This document shows, piece after piece, positions 7,720-16,760 of a DNA stretch of 64,000 bases. The DNA is from Sporosarcina sp. HYO08 (GTDB lineage Bacteria > Bacillota > Bacilli > Bacillales_A > Planococcaceae). Where the stretch lies: NCBI RefSeq assembly GCF_001563475.1, contig NZ_LPUT01000023.1:310001-374000 (forward strand). The letters run 5' to 3'. The translations under genes and the position numbers were made by a program. Below the pieces are notes generated by a model. The model did no database searches. It had not been told where the DNA came from and saw only the letters and a program-made list of their open reading frames with translations. Positions within the stretch are counted from its first letter, which is position 1. Each line of letters starts with the position of its first letter.

Positions 7720-8484
7720 CTATTTATTTAAATAATCTTCTCGCCATTGCTTCCGTTCTTTTTCGTTCAACTGCATTTCAAGCGTTTCATCCCAATGCTC
7801 CGTCATCGTATTCCAAACGCGGGCATAGAGCAAGTCTTCCGCCTTGTTGTATAGCCGAAATTCCAGACATGGCGACCAATCGGTTTGAGTGTCAACAACC
7901 GAAAGAATTTCAGAAATAACAATTTGGACGTTGCCTTCAGCCGATTCGACATTCAAAAATTGAAGTGCACTCTTGATTTTATTTTTTTCAAGAGATTCGA
8001 CTGCCCAATCATTAAACTCATCCGCATAACGAAAGACTTCCCTCGCTTCTTCAGTTAAATTCGCCACATTTCCATTTAGGAATGATTGATGACATAGGCT
8101 GTATAGTGCGGTTTTAGAATCTGTTTCAGGCTCATGAATAAAAACTTCCTCATCAAGTCTTTCCTTTCCTCGATCCATTAAGGTAAAAGATGTGCTGCTC
8201 TTTTCAACCATCTGCGTCCTTGTCATTTTCGCAAGGATTCCTTCTACAAAAAGCGGTTCAACAAGCAGTATGTCACTTAGTTCTTCAATAGTTGCGGTCG
8301 TTAATTTTTGTAACACGATGAGTATCATTTTCATCAAGACATCCATTTTCGTTCGCTTCTCGGTTTGATATGAAATGTCAATGGAATGTACGGGTACATG
8401 CCAAACGAGAGAATCCAAAATTTTCACATTGAAATCCTGTTGGAGTTCCCTTGCCAAACGCTTTTTCAATTCATCCATTGACAC
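7720..8484 (-). CDS. Winged-helix protein partnered with the large helicase
   Basis: About 254 residues, family not recognised. Residues ~60-115 read as a winged helix-turn-helix (TIEELSDILLVEPLFVEGILAKMTRTQMVE then FTLMDRGKERL), flanked by alpha/beta segments. The gene overlaps the end of the helicase gene by 14 nt, so the two are co-translated. GTG at 8484 is chosen because GGAGG lies 6 nt upstream; GTG at 8487 and ATG at 8478 are alternatives. A role as a DNA-binding or specificity subunit for the helicase is inferred from the overlap only. Confidence 0.72.
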   Translation of the reverse strand: MSMDELKKRLARELQQDFNVKILDSLVWHVPVHSIDISYQTEKRTKMDVLMKMILIVLQKLTTATIEELSDILLVEPLFVEGILAKMTRTQMVEKSSTSFTLMDRGKERLDEEVFIHEPETDSKTALYSLCHQSFLNGNVANLTEEAREVFRYADEFNDWAVESLEKNKIKSALQFLNVESAEGNVQIVISEILSVVDTQTDWSPCLEFRLYNKAEDLLYARVWNTMTEHWDETLEMQLNEKERKQWREDYLNK

Positions 8485-11400
8485 CACTTCCCTCCCCTAT
8501 AACGTCACCTTGATAATCCCTTAACCCATTGACCTCTTGAACATTTTGCAACAGGCGCCCATACATTTTCCTCGAAGCCGGGTGTTTCGTCTGGATCGTA
8601 AACATCTCCGAACTTCCTACAACAATTAACAGTTCGCGAGCACGTGACAAAGCAACATTTAACCTGCGATAATCTTTCGCAAAACCAATGTCGCCGCCTT
8701 TTTCGTCGTGATTCCGAACGAAACTAACAATAATGACATCCATTTCCATTCCTTGGAATTTATCGACAGATCCAGTTCTACAATGCAAATGCTGCGGCAT
8801 CAACTTTTGTTCGATTAGCTGATCAATCCGCTTCACTTGCTCCCCGTAGAAACTGATCACACCAACACTTTTTTGATCTTCCTCTGCCATTCTGCCTGCT
8901 ATTTTCGCATTTTTCGTCGCATCATTCAAATCGGCGAGCAGTTTTTCAATCATCGAAAGCTCAGCTTGGTTGAATCTACTTGTACCGCCTTTCACTCGCT
9001 CTTCGAAATAATTCGGTGCATTTGGCAGATCAAACCAAAGCAAATGATCTTTTCTTTGTACAAAGCGCGACTCTAATAAGTGATCTCGCATCCGATCTGA
9101 ATCAGTTAGCCCACATTGTAGTCGACTATTTCCTTCTTCATAAAACGGCGCGATCGTCCCCATGATCGTTTCATGCATGCGATATTGGATCCCAAGCATT
9201 GTTTTATTTTGCTTCGGCAACGTTCTAAAGAGCCGTTCGAATAACGACTCATTCAACAGTTGAGCGAATTCTTTCTGCTCTTCCTGGTTTTCAATTTCCT
9301 CTAGGAATTCTTCCATTGTTTCTTGGCCGATTAATGGCGGCAACTGATGATGGTCTCCGACTAAAATAATCTTTTTCCCCTTTAGCATCGGAAGCAACAA
9401 TTCAGGCGGCGTTGCTTTTGACACTTCGTCAATAATAACGACATCGAATTCTGGATACTCTTCGTCAAAGTCGCGTCTCGCGGAAGCGACACATGTTGTA
9501 CCAATCACATTGGCATGCTCTACATACAGTTTTCGGATTTCATCCAAATCATAGTCATTTGCTTCCAATAAAAGAGATTGCCATTGTTGTTGCAACACTT
9601 TTGTCATTGGCAACCTTTTTCTAACACTTTCCAATGCTTCTATCTTGTTATGAAGGGTGTTTATTTCAGCGATTACTAGTTTACGCTGCTCTTCGGGACG
9701 TTGGGCAAGTAATTCATCCAATACCTTGCGTTCGTTTTCCCGTTCTTCCATTTCATCGCAAATTGTTTTCTGTTTTTCTTTCAATTCGTTCAGCTCTTCG
9801 GCAATCAACTTTTCTTCGTTAGCTTTCTCATTGACTTCTTCTTGATGGGTCGCAAGCTGGCGCGCTGACTGCTCAAGGGCTCTCTTCTTTTCTTCGAATT
9901 GAGCAAACACCGCCTCTTTCCTCCGCAATGCTTCTTCCATAAAACTAATCGCTGCTGACTCATTGACAGTGCCAAGTTGCTTTAGCTGTTTGGCACTAGC
10001 ACGCCGTAGGTCACTCAGCTTTATCTCTGCATTTTCCATTTCTTGCTGAACGGCTTTTCTTTCATGTTCTAAGTTGGTCATCATTCCGTTAAGCTGGTCA
10101 TTGATGCCTGATTTAATAGCAGCAAATAATTCTTTAGCATGTTGCTGCAATTGATCTTGCCTTTCCAATTTCATTGCTTTTTCTTTCGCATAATACAGGC
10201 GTTCACGCAAAATATCAGCCGCATCGGCTATTTTAAGAAGACAATCATATTTCTCGGGCGAATAATTCCTCGTTTCCAACATTCGTTTTGTAGGCGGGCT
10301 AATCAAAAATCTTCCTACCCGATCCACTAGCCCGTGAATGTCTTGTACCGAAGTGAATGTTTGATTCATCCTTCTTTGAATGGGCTGCTGTCGAAAGCCA
10401 TTTTGCCTTAACGTTTCTTCAACCTTTTCAATTGCAATTGCCAATCGATTGTTTAAATCGTTCCAATCCTGAAAGCTTTCGCTCGACGTATTGGCATGAA
10501 TTTCTCGGATTCGCAACTGTAATTCATTTATGTTCTTTTGTACATTAGAAGATGGAGGGATCTTGAAGTCACGGATGCGTTCCATAAAAGTGGAAAACCT
10601 AGGAATCTCTTGAAGTTGTTGAGTCATGTCTTGAAGATTTTTCACTTTGCTTTGATTCAATTCAAGCGATTGCTGATGGTCTTGAAGCGCCTGGATTAGC
10701 GCCCCGATTTCTTCCAATGTTTGGCGGTAGCGCATGTTTCCGCGAAGAATTTCGATTTCCTTTGCCGCTTCTTTCATTTGCGCCTCTGTCTCCTCGCCCA
10801 CCTGTTCTGCATCAAGAGATTGTTTAAGGCGGGAAATGACTTTCTGTAATTCTACAGTAGTTTGTTTCAGCTTCGCTTGATCATTTTCCAGCGCTTGTTT
10901 TTTCACGCCGAGCTGCTTTATTTCTTTCGTCAGTCCCTTAAGATCGACGTCAATCCGCAAGCGTTTTTCTTGTGCTTTTTGTTGCAGCTGGATCGTTTTT
11001 TCTAGTTCTTCCGCTTCCCGCTGCAATTCCTTTATTTGGGTTTCGCAGCGATGTAGCTCTTCTTCCGTTTCTTTTTCCCTAAGCGAAAAAGACTGCAGCT
11101 GTTCATCCACAGCTTCCACTGTTTGTTCTTTCCAATAATGCGCCACATTTTCTTCGATAAACTTTTTGCCTTCTTCTTCAATGCTTTCTGTCCGACCGTA
11201 ACGCAAAATTCGAATATCCGAGTCTGACAGCAACCGGCCAAGCGCATTGTCAACAGCAAGGTTTGCCTGGGATGCGACAAGTGTTTTCAGGCCGGCCTTT
11301 ACATTTTGATAGCAAATTTCAGAAATCACCGTCGTTTTCCCTGTGCCTGGCGGTCCTTGAATCACATATAGATCATTCGCATTCATCGCACCTGCTACTG

Positions 11401-12346
11401 CTTCTTGCTGAAATTCGTTTAATTCATTATGAAATTCAAGTTTTTTCTTTTGGTTTGTAATACGGACGCGTGGCCGTTCTTCAAAAAGAATTTTTTCTAA
11501 ATTGGGGTTGGCAGCGAGTCCATCTTGTAAATCTTTAAATCCTTTGCGCAATCGTCTCACTTGGCTTAGTTCCGCAAAATTGCTAAAGATAATTTCTTCG
11601 TCCCACTTCGGGCGCCAATGATTTTTCCGGGCGCTTTCCGCTGTAAATCGATTTAGTTCAATTTCAACGGTGCTTTTCGCTTTATTTGTCTTCAATACTT
11701 GGCCAATGTCACGAGAAGATCCTTTCAGTTTTGCACTGAACCCTTGAATCATCTGCCAGCCTTTCGCTTTTAAGCCGCCGCATACGAGACGCAGCCTTGT
11801 GAAGTCCTCATTGAAAGTTACCTTTGAAAACGTTGTAGTGACGTCTTCTACATCGGCATTTCTTTCCTGAATACGCAAATACCCTTCCCAGCTGGCAATT
11901 CTTTTTTTCACATATTCTGACCGTTCTTCAGCAATCGGCAATTCTCGGAGCTGTGTATATAATTCAATCGGCGCGGCAGTTTTTCGGCCAGGTAAAAACT
12001 TTATTCGAATCGGGAGGCGGCGATTCGTGCGGACGATTTCTTTCCGCCCCCTTACGTGAAATCCTGTTGCCAAAAAGCCGTCTGACTGATAGACACATTC
12101 CATGACAGCGACTTTGCCGTCTAATCGTTTTGCTAATAATTCATTCGTGTCATTATCAAAGAATAACGTAAAAGCCATCGCTCCTTCCCGATTGCTTTTA
12201 CGTTTTTCAATATAGATATCGAAAGCTTCCTGCATAGAAAAGAAAGCCAATTCATCTTCTATTACTTTCGCAATTCCTTTACGGGCATTATTGGTGATGC
12301 CAAGGCCGCACTTCAGAATGCTTTGTTTCGTTTTATCTTGCTTCAC
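8471..12346 (-). CDS. SF1 (Upf1/DNA2-like) helicase with giant coiled-coil insert
   Basis: 1291 residues. An N-terminal region (1-300) of unknown fold is followed by helicase motifs: Walker A GPPGTGKT (331-338), Ia TLVASQANLAVDN (355-367), II DEVS (973-976), III GDHHQLPP (997-1004), IV QYRMH (1054-1058), V VDKFQGMEMDVII (1194-1206) and VI NVALSRAR (1230-1237). Motifs Ia and II are separated by ~600 residues, mostly heptad-rich coiled coil (about 405-910), much longer than the 1B stalk of ordinary Upf1-like helicases. GTG start with AAAGGGG upstream. It forms an operon with the winged-helix gene. An ATP-driven nucleic-acid translocase is secure; the pathway (repair, RNA processing or defence) is unknown. 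Confidence 0.88.
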   Translation of the reverse strand: MKQDKTKQSILKCGLGITNNARKGIAKVIEDELAFFSMQEAFDIYIEKRKSNREGAMAFTLFFDNDTNELLAKRLDGKVAVMECVYQSDGFLATGFHVRGRKEIVRTNRRLPIRIKFLPGRKTAAPIELYTQLRELPIAEERSEYVKKRIASWEGYLRIQERNADVEDVTTTFSKVTFNEDFTRLRLVCGGLKAKGWQMIQGFSAKLKGSSRDIGQVLKTNKAKSTVEIELNRFTAESARKNHWRPKWDEEIIFSNFAELSQVRRLRKGFKDLQDGLAANPNLEKILFEERPRVRITNQKKKLEFHNELNEFQQEAVAGAMNANDLYVIQGPPGTGKTTVISEICYQNVKAGLKTLVASQANLAVDNALGRLLSDSDIRILRYGRTESIEEEGKKFIEENVAHYWKEQTVEAVDEQLQSFSLREKETEEELHRCETQIKELQREAEELEKTIQLQQKAQEKRLRIDVDLKGLTKEIKQLGVKKQALENDQAKLKQTTVELQKVISRLKQSLDAEQVGEETEAQMKEAAKEIEILRGNMRYRQTLEEIGALIQALQDHQQSLELNQSKVKNLQDMTQQLQEIPRFSTFMERIRDFKIPPSSNVQKNINELQLRIREIHANTSSESFQDWNDLNNRLAIAIEKVEETLRQNGFRQQPIQRRMNQTFTSVQDIHGLVDRVGRFLISPPTKRMLETRNYSPEKYDCLLKIADAADILRERLYYAKEKAMKLERQDQLQQHAKELFAAIKSGINDQLNGMMTNLEHERKAVQQEMENAEIKLSDLRRASAKQLKQLGTVNESAAISFMEEALRRKEAVFAQFEEKKRALEQSARQLATHQEEVNEKANEEKLIAEELNELKEKQKTICDEMEERENERKVLDELLAQRPEEQRKLVIAEINTLHNKIEALESVRKRLPMTKVLQQQWQSLLLEANDYDLDEIRKLYVEHANVIGTTCVASARRDFDEEYPEFDVVIIDEVSKATPPELLLPMLKGKKIILVGDHHQLPPLIGQETMEEFLEEIENQEEQKEFAQLLNESLFERLFRTLPKQNKTMLGIQYRMHETIMGTIAPFYEEGNSRLQCGLTDSDRMRDHLLESRFVQRKDHLLWFDLPNAPNYFEERVKGGTSRFNQAELSMIEKLLADLNDATKNAKIAGRMAEEDQKSVGVISFYGEQVKRIDQLIEQKLMPQHLHCRTGSVDKFQGMEMDVIIVSFVRNHDEKGGDIGFAKDYRRLNVALSRARELLIVVGSSEMFTIQTKHPASRKMYGRLLQNVQEVNGLRDYQGDVIGEGSGVNG

Positions 12347-12565
12347 CCGTACGACCCCTTTCTAAACAAAATAAATAATGAAAAGTCAGGATCTCAAAAA
12401 AAGATGACCGACTTGTAAGTTCCCCTATAAATTTTAGCACGAGCTTTATTGTAACTCATTTGAGGGTCTCATATCTAAAAAAACTCACTTTTAACTGTCT
12501 CGATTGCAATCCTGTTCGGATCCGTTTAAAGTTACAATTGAAGAAACAGCTTTAGGAGGATTATC

Positions 12566-13219
12566 GTGGATAAGAAAGCGAAGCATTTAGTAGAAACCTA
12601 TTATGAAAAATTTTCCATACGGAATTTTGATGAAAAAGATCTTTATTGTTTTTTAACGTTCGTAAAAAATGATGTACAAGATATTAAAGTATTGAAAGAC
12701 CTTGGAGATTTTATTGTACAAAGGGAACATTACACTGGATTTGTCAAAGAGTATTTTGATGAAAGTATTCAAATTATCAAAGACATGGAAAAAGGACGCA
12801 GTCTGAAGAAAATTGAAGACTTGTTTTCTTTTAGGGAAATTCGAAACGGTTTTAACGCTTTGTTTTTAAAATATGGGTATGAAAAGCTCTCTCCCGAAGT
12901 CATTAATGACTTTATTTTATGTATCATTTCCCTATTGCAAAGTATTCCGCTTCGCTCGGCGGACACAGGCAGAGAAGTTGGATACTTAAGTTTTGCCGCT
13001 TCTAGTAAAGAAGTATTTTTAATGGGGAATACGAAAACTTTGAATAAAGGCCGCTATATCCCAGTCACTTTTCAAGTGCTGCGGACACAAAATAGCTATG
13101 AAAAAATAACACCGCAAGACAAAAATGACACACCTTATCTATTCGATAAAGAAATTATTGAAGTGATCAATGTAGACCGCCAGCTTGTCATTACGTTCCC
13201 ACATTTGGTTCAGGCATAA
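12566..13219 (+). CDS. Hypothetical protein, mainly helical
   Basis: 217 residues, no family recognised, no signal peptide or membrane helix. The first ~140 residues look helical (FDEKDLYCFLTFVKNDV...); the last ~70 contain beta-strand-like segments. GTG start with a strong AGGAGG 6 nt upstream. It is divergent from the helicase operon across a 219-bp intergenic region and has its own terminator. The high-quality translation signals argue that it is expressed. Confidence 0.7.
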   Translation: MDKKAKHLVETYYEKFSIRNFDEKDLYCFLTFVKNDVQDIKVLKDLGDFIVQREHYTGFVKEYFDESIQIIKDMEKGRSLKKIEDLFSFREIRNGFNALFLKYGYEKLSPEVINDFILCIISLLQSIPLRSADTGREVGYLSFAASSKEVFLMGNTKTLNKGRYIPVTFQVLRTQNSYEKITPQDKNDTPYLFDKEIIEVINVDRQLVITFPHLVQA

Positions 13220-13223
13220 AAGG

Positions 13224-13256
13224 AGTCCCAAGCAATTTTGACGCTTGGGACTTTTT
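13224..13256 (+). terminator. Terminator of the 217-residue hypothetical gene
   Basis: Perfect 10-bp stem AGTCCCAAGC / GCTTGGGACT with a 9-nt loop, followed by TTTTTG. Confidence 0.9.
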
Positions 13257-13263
13257 GTGATGA

Positions 13264-13806
13264 TTAATGAGCAACAGGCACCGCTGACAGAAAGTATTCC
13301 TCCACTTCTAGCCAACTATTTAGCCTTGTGTAGCCTGTTACATTCCAATTATGCGGGGCGGTAAAAAGGATGCCTTCACCTGAAAAAGTAGCTAAATTAC
13401 TCGGTGTATCATCGATTAAGTAATCCGCTTGAATAATGCTTTTATCTCCGCAGAAAACGAAATTTCTTTCATTCAAAAAGCCAAAATGCTTTTTCAACCA
13501 TTCGTATTTTGGCGCCATAGACGCAGGGAAGTCCATGGCTGCTGTCACAATATAAATTTCATAATGCTCACTTAATCGTTTGATCACTGCTTGACTGTCT
13601 TTGACGACATCTAATTCAAGAAAAAAGGAATCCTTCTCTAAGTAATTCCCTATTTTCTCCTCAAATCTTGTGTCAAGCTCTACTAGTCGCCTCCCCTGTA
13701 AATGTTCACTTGTATATTTTTCTTTGTAATCTTCGTTGAAAAGTTCCAAGCATTTCGCACTGAAATGCGCCATTACTTCATCCATATCTATTGCAATTCG
13801 CTTCAT
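13264..13806 (-). CDS. 5'(3')-deoxyribonucleotidase, HAD superfamily
   Basis: 180 residues of the NT5C/5'-nucleotidase HAD family, which dephosphorylates deoxynucleoside monophosphates. The nucleophile motif is D7-M-D9-E-V, motif II is the VTAAM segment, and the late acidic motif is YLIDDTPSNL. AAGGAG precedes ATG at 13806 by 7 nt, which is preferred over the TTG one codon upstream. Monocistronic and convergent with the hypothetical gene before it. Confidence 0.85.
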   Translation of the reverse strand: MKRIAIDMDEVMAHFSAKCLELFNEDYKEKYTSEHLQGRRLVELDTRFEEKIGNYLEKDSFFLELDVVKDSQAVIKRLSEHYEIYIVTAAMDFPASMAPKYEWLKKHFGFLNERNFVFCGDKSIIQADYLIDDTPSNLATFSGEGILFTAPHNWNVTGYTRLNSWLEVEEYFLSAVPVAH

Positions 13807-13949
13807 CAAAATTCTCCTTTAACATTTCCTGTTTATATAGTTTAACATACCGATCAAGCGGTTCCATTTGACACGCGTTAAGGATCGTTTAATCCTTTCG
13901 GACGAAGGCAATAACTATAACAAGAACACTCGGAAGGAATGAGAAGAAT

Positions 13950-14423
13950 TTGAAAAAGCTTGGAATCATTTGGATGATCCTATGTACATCCATCTTAATT
14001 GTGAGCGGATGCGGCAACCTGGGCAAAAATGCGGATCAACCACAACGTGAAGAGGCCGACATTATTCATGAAGACGAGAAGGAAGGCGGTTCTTTAGAGA
14101 CTGGTGCTGGGTATGGATTTACTTCCTTCGACCTTGATATTGACGTCAACGGCAAAGATACGATCGAAGCGGACTATGAGACAACAGAGAATCAACTGAA
14201 AGCAGAATATATCGACGCAAGAAATAATGTTCAATTACAAGATACAAAAGCAATGGATGAGCTCCACAAATTGTTTATGAAAATTCTTATCAGACACGAC
14301 ACGCCGCAACAAGAAGTGATCGACAAAATACTAGAATGGTATGCCATTGATCAGTATTCGAAATTCGATTTAGAAGTGCATTTTGATGATGGTACGACTT
14401 TAAACATTGAAGAAATGAAGTAG
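13950..14423 (+). CDS. YusW-like lipoprotein
   Basis: 157-residue predicted lipoprotein: TTG start, hydrophobic leader, lipobox ending LIVSGC with the cysteine near residue 21, then an acidic linker. The mature part (TSFDLDIDVNGKDTIEADYE... ending VHFDDGTTLNIEEMK) has the layout of the YusW-like family of exported Bacillus proteins. AAGGA lies upstream of the TTG. Function unknown; extracellular membrane-attached location is inferred from the lipobox. Confidence 0.78.
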   Translation: MKKLGIIWMILCTSILIVSGCGNLGKNADQPQREEADIIHEDEKEGGSLETGAGYGFTSFDLDIDVNGKDTIEADYETTENQLKAEYIDARNNVQLQDTKAMDELHKLFMKILIRHDTPQQEVIDKILEWYAIDQYSKFDLEVHFDDGTTLNIEEMK

Positions 14424-14434
14424 TGTTTGCATAG

Positions 14435-14498
14435 AAAAAAGGCATCTGATGCTGTTACTCCGATCTTGTCGGAGAACCTCATCATGATGCCTTTTTCT
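14435..14498. terminator. Bidirectional terminator
   Basis: AAAAAAGGCATC and GATGCCTTTTT pair around an inner hairpin (CTCCGAtcttgTCGGAG). It gives T-runs on both strands between the lipoprotein gene and citM. Confidence 0.88.
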
Positions 14499-14500
14499 AA

Positions 14501-15835
14501 TTAAATGATAATAATTCCAAGTACGACCGCAATCGCTAATAGAGCGATACTCAACCCCCACATCATCATAAAGGAATACCGGATATGTTTCCCCATTTCT
14601 AGTCCAGCAAGTCCAAGTGCCAACCAAAGGGCAGGCGATAGCGGACTGACAAACGTCCCGATAATGTTTCCAATGATCATTGCGTAAGCGGTAGAGAGTG
14701 ATGGCACGCCAAATGACGCTGCCACTTGATCAACAATCGGCAGAAGAGCAAAATAATAAGCATCCGTACTTAACAGCAAATCAAAAGGCACGCCGAAAAT
14801 CCCAATGATGAGATGTAAATACGGTACAACAAACGCCGGTAAAACTGTCACAAGATCCGTAGCAATAGCAGTCAACATATTCGTTCCGTTTAAAATCCCT
14901 AAGAAAGAGCCAGCAGCCAAAATAATCGTCGCCATTAAAATACCGCCTGGCGCATGTTCTTTAATGCGCGCCATCTGGTCTTGCACTTTCGGAAAGTTTA
15001 ACGGTAATGCAATACTCACGCCAATCATAAACGCAAAACCTGCTGGAATAATCCCCCATACTAGAACACCAATCACAGCAACCGCTAAAATGGCGTTAAG
15101 CCAAAGCAGTTTAGGACGCTTTAAATCTTCCTCGATTACAGTAGCTGCCAGCTGCGCTTCAGCAATCGTTGCATCAGAAATCTGATCTTCCATCGTTTCT
15201 TCGCCTAAAGAAGCCTTCTTTGCAATGAGTCGTTTTTCACGATAGCCTAAAACAATGGCAATGATGATTAATAATACAAGACCGATCAGTTGAATAGGAA
15301 TAAGTGGTCTCCAAAGTTCTGTCACGTCAACATCTAATACTGAAGCTGTTCTCCCAAGCGGCCCCGCCCAAGGAACCATATTCATAATGGCTGCCGCAGT
15401 CCCGACTAGCATTAGGAGCAAATAAGGATTCATTTTCAACCGCTTATACAATGGCAACAATGCTGGTATTGTAATGAGGAATGTAGATGCCCCAGACCCA
15501 TCCAAGTGTGCGATTGCTGCAATGATCACTGTTGCGACCGCAACTGCAATGACGTTCCCACGGGAAATTGCAATCATCTTGTTAATAAGCGGATCGAACA
15601 ATCCGACATCTTGCATAATTCCGAAAAATAAAATCGCAAAGATGAACATAATGGCCACGCCGGCAACTTTGGTCGTTCCTTCTGTGAAAAACTCTCCGAT
15701 TTGGTCGAAGCCGAAGCCTGCTGCAAATGCCCCTACAACCGGTACTAACACAAGACCCACTATCGGAGAAACTTTCCCGCTAATGAGTAACGCTACAATG
15801 ACGACAATCGTTATTAAACCTATAATACTAAGCAT
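14501..15835 (-). CDS. citM: Citrate:metal symporter, CitMHS family
   Basis: 444 residues with 11-12 membrane segments. The HLDGSGASTFLITIPALLP and VPWAGPLGRTASVL stretches are signatures of the CitM/CitH family, which imports citrate complexed to divalent metals. It lies downstream of a CitS/CitT-like two-component system in the same direction, matching B. subtilis citST-citM control. Metal preference (Mg-type CitM or Ca-type CitH) cannot be decided by eye. Confidence 0.88.
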   Translation of the reverse strand: MLSIIGLITIVVIVALLISGKVSPIVGLVLVPVVGAFAAGFGFDQIGEFFTEGTTKVAGVAIMFIFAILFFGIMQDVGLFDPLINKMIAISRGNVIAVAVATVIIAAIAHLDGSGASTFLITIPALLPLYKRLKMNPYLLLMLVGTAAAIMNMVPWAGPLGRTASVLDVDVTELWRPLIPIQLIGLVLLIIIAIVLGYREKRLIAKKASLGEETMEDQISDATIAEAQLAATVIEEDLKRPKLLWLNAILAVAVIGVLVWGIIPAGFAFMIGVSIALPLNFPKVQDQMARIKEHAPGGILMATIILAAGSFLGILNGTNMLTAIATDLVTVLPAFVVPYLHLIIGIFGVPFDLLLSTDAYYFALLPIVDQVAASFGVPSLSTAYAMIIGNIIGTFVSPLSPALWLALGLAGLEMGKHIRYSFMMMWGLSIALLAIAVVLGIIII

Positions 15836-15948
15836 ATTGGCTCCTTTCTAGTAAACCGAATAGTTCACTCATGAAAGAGAAACGGCATCTTATGATGTAA
15901 GCGGATACATACTCAACAAAAAATAAAGTATCCCATACAAAAAATAAC

Positions 15949-15996
15949 CCTCTCTATTTCAAAATTCTTTATACTAAGAAATTTATCATAGAGAGG
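15949..15996. promoter_or_regulatory. Inverted repeat upstream of citM (possible CitT site or leader hairpin)
   Basis: CCTCTCTAT (15949-15957) and its exact complement ATAGAGAGG (15988-15996) are 30 bp apart, in the 226-bp gap between the response-regulator gene and citM. Position suggests a binding site for the CitT-like regulator or a transcript hairpin. Confidence 0.4.
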
Positions 15997-16000
15997 TTAC

Positions 16001-16129
16001 ATGGATAAGTTTATTCAACTAAAATCCCTATTGATCATTATGGGTGTTTTGTTCATTTTGTTCACGGCACATATTTCCGTTCCGGACGTCCGATCTCGCC
16101 ATACTTCAAACGCGCATCTGCTTCTTTGA
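16001..16129 (+). CDS. Possible 42-residue membrane peptide, antisense to citT end
   Basis: An ATG frame just after GAGAGG (4-nt spacing) encodes a peptide with one strong hydrophobic run (LLIIMGVLFILFTAHISV) and a basic tail. Its last 68 nt overlap the 3' end of the response-regulator gene on the other strand. It may be a genuine small membrane protein or chance. Confidence 0.22.
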   Translation: MDKFIQLKSLLIIMGVLFILFTAHISVPDVRSRHTSNAHLLL

Positions 16130-16760
16130 TCGACACTAAGTATTCTAAATAACGCCGCGCAGTTGAACGGCTAACGCCCACTTCATTCCCTGCATCTAAT
16201 GCGGTAACACCTTCTTCACCATTTTGCTGCAGTACTTTTTTGATCTTCTCTAAGGTTAGCTGATCGATGCCTTTTGGCAGTATTTCCTCATTTTCTTTCT
16301 GCGCTGTCACAGTGAATTGTAAGCCGGTCAAACGGTCAATTTCTTCTTGATCCAGTTCTTTTTTTGTCTGTAAAACATGCCTTTGAGCATGATACCTACC
16401 CAATGTTTGTGCAAATCGTTCAAAATCTACAGGCTTCACCATATAGTCAAATACACCGCCGCGAAGTGCTTCTGCTATCGTTTCTACTTCTTTGGCTGCC
16501 GTCATCATAATTACGTCAATCTCATTAAACTCGTTTCGCAATGTCCAAAACAAACTTAAGCCTTCTACGTCCGGTATGTACACATCCAGCAAAATGAGTT
16601 CTGGCAAAACGGCTTGACTCCGCAAATAAGTAAGTGCTTCCTCGGCTGTTTTAACAACTTCTAGCGCCGCAAATCCCTCTACTCGATTAACAAACTGCCG
16701 GTTAATATCCGCGATCCGAAAATCGTCTTCTACAATCAATACGCCAATCCCATCACTCAT
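16062..16760 (-). CDS. citT: CitT/DcuR-type response regulator
   Basis: 232 residues. The receiver domain (5-120) has the acidic pocket E11-D12-D13, phospho-acceptor D59 in LILLDVYIPD, and K in YMVKPVDF. The C-terminal part holds a helix-turn-helix (ALDAGNEVGVSRSTARRYLEYLV) of the CitB/DcuR/CitT subfamily. It overlaps the kinase gene by 8 nt and precedes citM, so it most likely activates citM when citrate is sensed. Confidence 0.87.
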   Translation of the reverse strand: MSDGIGVLIVEDDFRIADINRQFVNRVEGFAALEVVKTAEEALTYLRSQAVLPELILLDVYIPDVEGLSLFWTLRNEFNEIDVIMMTAAKEVETIAEALRGGVFDYMVKPVDFERFAQTLGRYHAQRHVLQTKKELDQEEIDRLTGLQFTVTAQKENEEILPKGIDQLTLEKIKKVLQQNGEEGVTALDAGNEVGVSRSTARRYLEYLVSIKEADARLKYGEIGRPERKYVP

